DNA from: Prevotellaceae bacterium
GTDB taxonomy: Bacteria > Bacteroidota > Bacteroidia > Bacteroidales > Paludibacteraceae
Reading direction: 5' to 3'
DNA: 35,564 nt
Assembly: GCA_031271815.1 (NCBI GenBank)
Contig: JAISVA010000008.1
Location: 1 to 35,564 of the forward strand
A program made the position numbers and the translations under genes. Below the pieces are notes generated by a model. That model had not been told where the DNA came from and made no database searches. It worked only from the letters and a program-made list of their open reading frames with translations. This document shows, one piece after another, positions 33,675 to 35,564 of the stretch (positions are counted from its first letter, which is position 1; every line of letters begins with the position of its first letter).

Positions 33675-33923
33675 TTACGAAGATGCATATCCGAGGATTG
33701 TTTCACTTTTCACGTGTACACCAAACTCTTTAGCCTTTTTCAATATAAAACGAGCCAATTGAGGCTTTTTATCTTCCGGTGCATATCTGAAATAAGCTTC
33801 AGCCGCCCTTACGTGGGTTGCATCCGGAATAGGGAACTCTCTTGTTTCCGGAATTCCAAATTCCGAGTCGGGGAGTTCACGTCTTTCTTCCGCATCTAAT
33901 TTGTCGTCTCCTGAATGTTTCAT
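33675..33923 (-). CDS. Small DUF6582-like protein
   Basis: 82 aa, acidic. The core LPDSEFGIPETREFPIPDA followed by THVRAAEAYFRYA matches a short motif (LPDSxFxxPxxRxFPIPDxxHVRxA) that I recall from small phage-associated and Bacteroidota proteins (DUF6582-like). A Lys-rich helix (KKPQLARFILKKAKEFG) follows. No signal peptide. Its function is unknown. It stands alone, convergent with tRNA-Gln, with no recognisable phage genes around it. I see no TAnnTTTG box upstream, so its promoter is unidentified. Reading frame and motif make it a likely real gene. Confidence 0.7.
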   Translation of the reverse strand: MKHSGDDKLDAEERRELPDSEFGIPETREFPIPDATHVRAAEAYFRYAPEDKKPQLARFILKKAKEFGVHVKSETILGYASS

Positions 33924-34237
33924 AAATTATCTATTTTTAGTTGTTAATAAAACGCCTTTTAAAAAGAAATAGTTCAATAAAACCGGGAAACATTCTGTAA
34001 AAAATATCAACGGGTAGTTTCGTAAAGTTTTTTGAATCCATCAACAATTAATTTGCAAAACCTCTTCTGCATGCGTGTTCAAAACCTCATTTCGACCTTA
34101 TTTACAACAAAACAACCGTTTTATATATTTCCCTAACCTCTTTACCTTATTAAAAAGATTTCTAATCAGGAAATGAGGTTTAAATACCTGTTGAAAATGA
34201 ATGGACATCGTCCTGTCCTGTGCCGGGGCATTACTCT

Positions 34238-34540
34238 AAGATAAAGAGCTGTTTCGCAGGGTTGCGATGTTGCTATTTCTTTTACCGCCAATCGCTACGC
34301 TTCATTAGCGGTTATTTATATTCAATCCTCCGGATTGGAAGCAGAAGCAGTGGTAAGATTGCGGATAATCTTATTTTTTATCTGCATAAATCCCCGTCAT
34401 CCGCGTTCCTTTAAAAGCTGTTTGAATTATTCTTTTTACAAAAAGGAACGACCGGCTGAAAAATCCCGTCAGGGAATGACTGATGCATGCTGATTCTTAT
34501 CATTAACTCGAACTGCTTCTTAGGACAGCCTCCTTTTTAA
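34238..34540. repeat. Decayed relative of the MITE-like palindrome at 7051-7207
   Basis: The right end, read on the minus strand, is AAAAAGGAGGCTGTCCTAAG, near the AGAGGCTGTCTCAAAAG ends of the first element. ATCCGCGTTCCTTTAAAAGC near 34399-34418 parallels ATCCGCGTTCTTTTGAGAC at 7181-7199. The left end (AAAGAGCTGTTTCGCAGG) is weaker. Confidence 0.45.
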
Positions 34541-34588
34541 TTAAAACAATAGTCAAAAAGGACTATTGACGCGCCTGTTTTTTTCGGT

Positions 34589-34596
34589 TAGCTTTG
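34589..34596 (+). promoter_or_regulatory. Possible -7 box before the short frame and lipoprotein gene
   Basis: TAGCTTTG matches TAnnTTTG. There is no matching TTTG box. If it serves the lipoprotein at 34982 the leader would be about 385 nt. Confidence 0.3.
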
Positions 34597-34641
34597 TGAT
34601 GTTTTTTTCAAACACAATTACAAATTTAAATTATAAAAGGA

Positions 34642-34668
34642 ATGAGAAAAATTTTATTCTCTCAGTAG
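34642..34668 (+). other. Nine-codon frame MRKILFSQ-stop, leader peptide or gene remnant
   Basis: ATG after AAAAGGA encodes MRKILFSQ then TAG; in the same frame PVAC and another stop follow. It looks like the beginning of an exported-protein signal cut by stops. It could be a remnant or a leader peptide. Confidence 0.3.
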
Positions 34669-34981
34669 CCGGTAGCGTGTTAATAATGGAAGTAGCACCG
34701 TTGGGTGAAGTTTGTAACTTCGCCAAGTAAAAAGCAAGTTTTTAACTTGTCACAGAAATAAGAAAGAATGAAAATATGCACACAGGGAACAAGTATTATC
34801 TAATTCTGTCCGGGCAAGGATACCCTGCAATTACAAAAGGCGGACGAAGAGACTCTGTCACGCATCAGGCATCAAGGATAGCCTGCCCGAACGGCAAACG
34901 GGCAAGTTTTTTCGCATTACTGAAAAAGGTTAAATGAGTTTCATGTAAATTCTATTTTATAACCTGATAAATTTTCAACCA

Positions 34982-35416
34982 ATGACAAAAAAGATTTTTA
35001 ATTTGAGGAATGTGCTTGCGATAGCGATCTGCCTCGCAGGAATGTTAATGTTCAACGCTTGCAGTGACGACGACAAGGAAAACAACGGGAACGGTGATGT
35101 TGGTCATATAGAAGATGTTGAATTTGGCGTAACAATGAAAGACGGCAATGTTGTTGAAACCGTCAGCAACGGCATTTATACACAAGTATCGACCTATGTT
35201 TACAAAAATGGCGTATATGACCATCAGGTGATGGAACAGATTTGGCCCAGCGCCGAGCAAGCTCAATTCGCCTACGATAACATCCAAAGAGAAGATTACG
35301 AAAGCGTTACAAAAAACGGCAATACAGTTAAAATCGTCTATTACCCGGATGATTTATTTGAAGAGTATACCGCCGAAGAGTTGTATGACATTTTAAAATT
35401 AGCTGAGAACTACTAA
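34982..35416 (+). CDS. Small surface-type lipoprotein of unknown function
   Basis: 144 aa. N-terminal signal with lipobox FNAC (lipid Cys C27) followed at once by SDDDKENNGNG. Acidic residues right after the Cys match the Bacteroidota lipoprotein export signal, so it is probably exposed on the cell surface. The ~100-residue mature domain (VSTYVYKNGVYDHQVMEQIW, EQAQFAYDNIQREDYESV) looks like a small alpha/beta fold that I do not recognise. It is followed about 90 bp later by another exported-protein start, perhaps in the same transcript. Confidence 0.8.
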   Translation: MTKKIFNLRNVLAIAICLAGMLMFNACSDDDKENNGNGDVGHIEDVEFGVTMKDGNVVETVSNGIYTQVSTYVYKNGVYDHQVMEQIWPSAEQAQFAYDNIQREDYESVTKNGNTVKIVYYPDDLFEEYTAEELYDILKLAENY

Positions 35417-35505
35417 AACAGTCTTTAAAAGTCATAACAAACAGAAAAGGAGGAAGCCGAAAATCCTGAACAGAGTAGGCCATTTTAAACTATCATTTAT
35501 TTTAT

Positions 35506-35564
35506 ATGAAAAAAGTTATTTTTACCGCAATTCTTGCAATTTCAACAGCAGTAAGTGTAAATGC
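35506..35564 (+). CDS. Start of an exported protein, cut by the window end
   Basis: ATG at 35506 opens MKKVIFTAILAISTAVSVNA, a clear Sec signal peptide ending near a probable cleavage site (VNA). Only 59 bases are in the window, so the mature protein and its function are unknown. It follows the surface-type lipoprotein gene in the same direction. Confidence 0.65.
   Translation, partial: MKKVIFTAILAISTAVSVN

Larger units (their letters stand above)
33924..34981. other. 1-kb non-coding region rich in repeats and decayed sequence
   Basis: There is no credible gene. From left: an inverted repeat AAACCTCATTTC (34082-34093) and GAAATGAGGTTT (34170-34181); a decayed MITE-like element (34238-34540); a CAATAGTC/GACTATTG dyad at 34547-34568; a TAGCTTTG box (34589-34596); and a nine-codon frame (34642-34668) that stops early. 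Short dyads follow, including one around AAGTTTGTAACTT (34709-34721) and a repeated CAAGGATA-CCTGC theme (34817 and 34876). It looks like a graveyard of small repeats. Confidence 0.6.

Noticed and set aside
33924-34981. An unannotated structured non-coding RNA filling the 1-kb gap
   Set aside because: There are many short dyads but no single long fold, no clear promoter-terminator pair and signs of decayed repeats.

Overview
The window is a piece of a Bacteroidota chromosome, most likely order Bacteroidales. Three things support this: at least fourteen promoters fit the Bacteroidota -7 box TAnnTTTG (about half with TTTG 16-20 bp upstream), the protein families are typical of the phylum (Ig-like lipoprotein plus WbqC, paired rhomboids, GGGtGRT protein, short MetH), and one protein has a type IX secretion (T9SS) C-terminal domain. 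A T9SS user with GH8 and CE4-like enzymes suggests a polysaccharide-degrading relative of Paludibacter, Proteiniphilum or Dysgonomonas, but the genus is only a guess.

Layout. 1-4190 (-): a giant secreted GH8 glycoside hydrolase, open through the left edge. 4618-4784 (-): tRNA-Leu and tRNA-Gly with a strong terminator. 5093-6943 (+): a YejM/PbgA-like membrane sulfatase-fold protein. 7051-7207: a MITE-like palindrome. 7455-9177 (-): an IscU/NifU-like scaffold and a GGGtGRT protein, a conserved pair of unknown role. 9432-14571 (-): metH, argS and an HU gene. 14794-17558 (+): two rhomboid proteases and a membrane-anchored EEP-fold enzyme. 17745-22244 (-): HIT protein and greA (with a terminator inside the greA leader), a CE4-like deacetylase, radC and an acyltransferase. 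22344-24758 (-): WbqC protein and an Ig-like lipoprotein, translationally coupled. 25161-27125 (-): a T9SS-exported CE4-like deacetylase. 27316-28899 (-): nadB. 29019-30598 (+): a small lipoprotein overlapping pdxB. 30729-31934 (+): a DUF4143 ATPase behind three 33-bp tandem repeats. 32073-33365 (+): tyrS. 33537-33607 (+): tRNA-Gln. 33675-33923 (-): a small DUF6582-like protein. 33924-34981: about 1 kb of repeat-rich non-coding DNA. 34982-35416 (+): a surface-type lipoprotein. 35506 onward (+): the start of another exported protein.

Most genes are core metabolism and information processing (methionine, NAD, PLP and tRNA charging, transcription elongation, nucleoid) mixed with envelope functions (YejM, acyltransferase, lipoproteins, rhomboids, secreted polysaccharide enzymes). 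The less ordinary signals are regulatory or structural: the greA leader terminator, the phased 33-bp repeats before the DUF4143 ATPase, a dyad on the argS promoter, and several families of dispersed palindromes between genes. I found no CRISPR array, intact transposase, rRNA or complete prophage.
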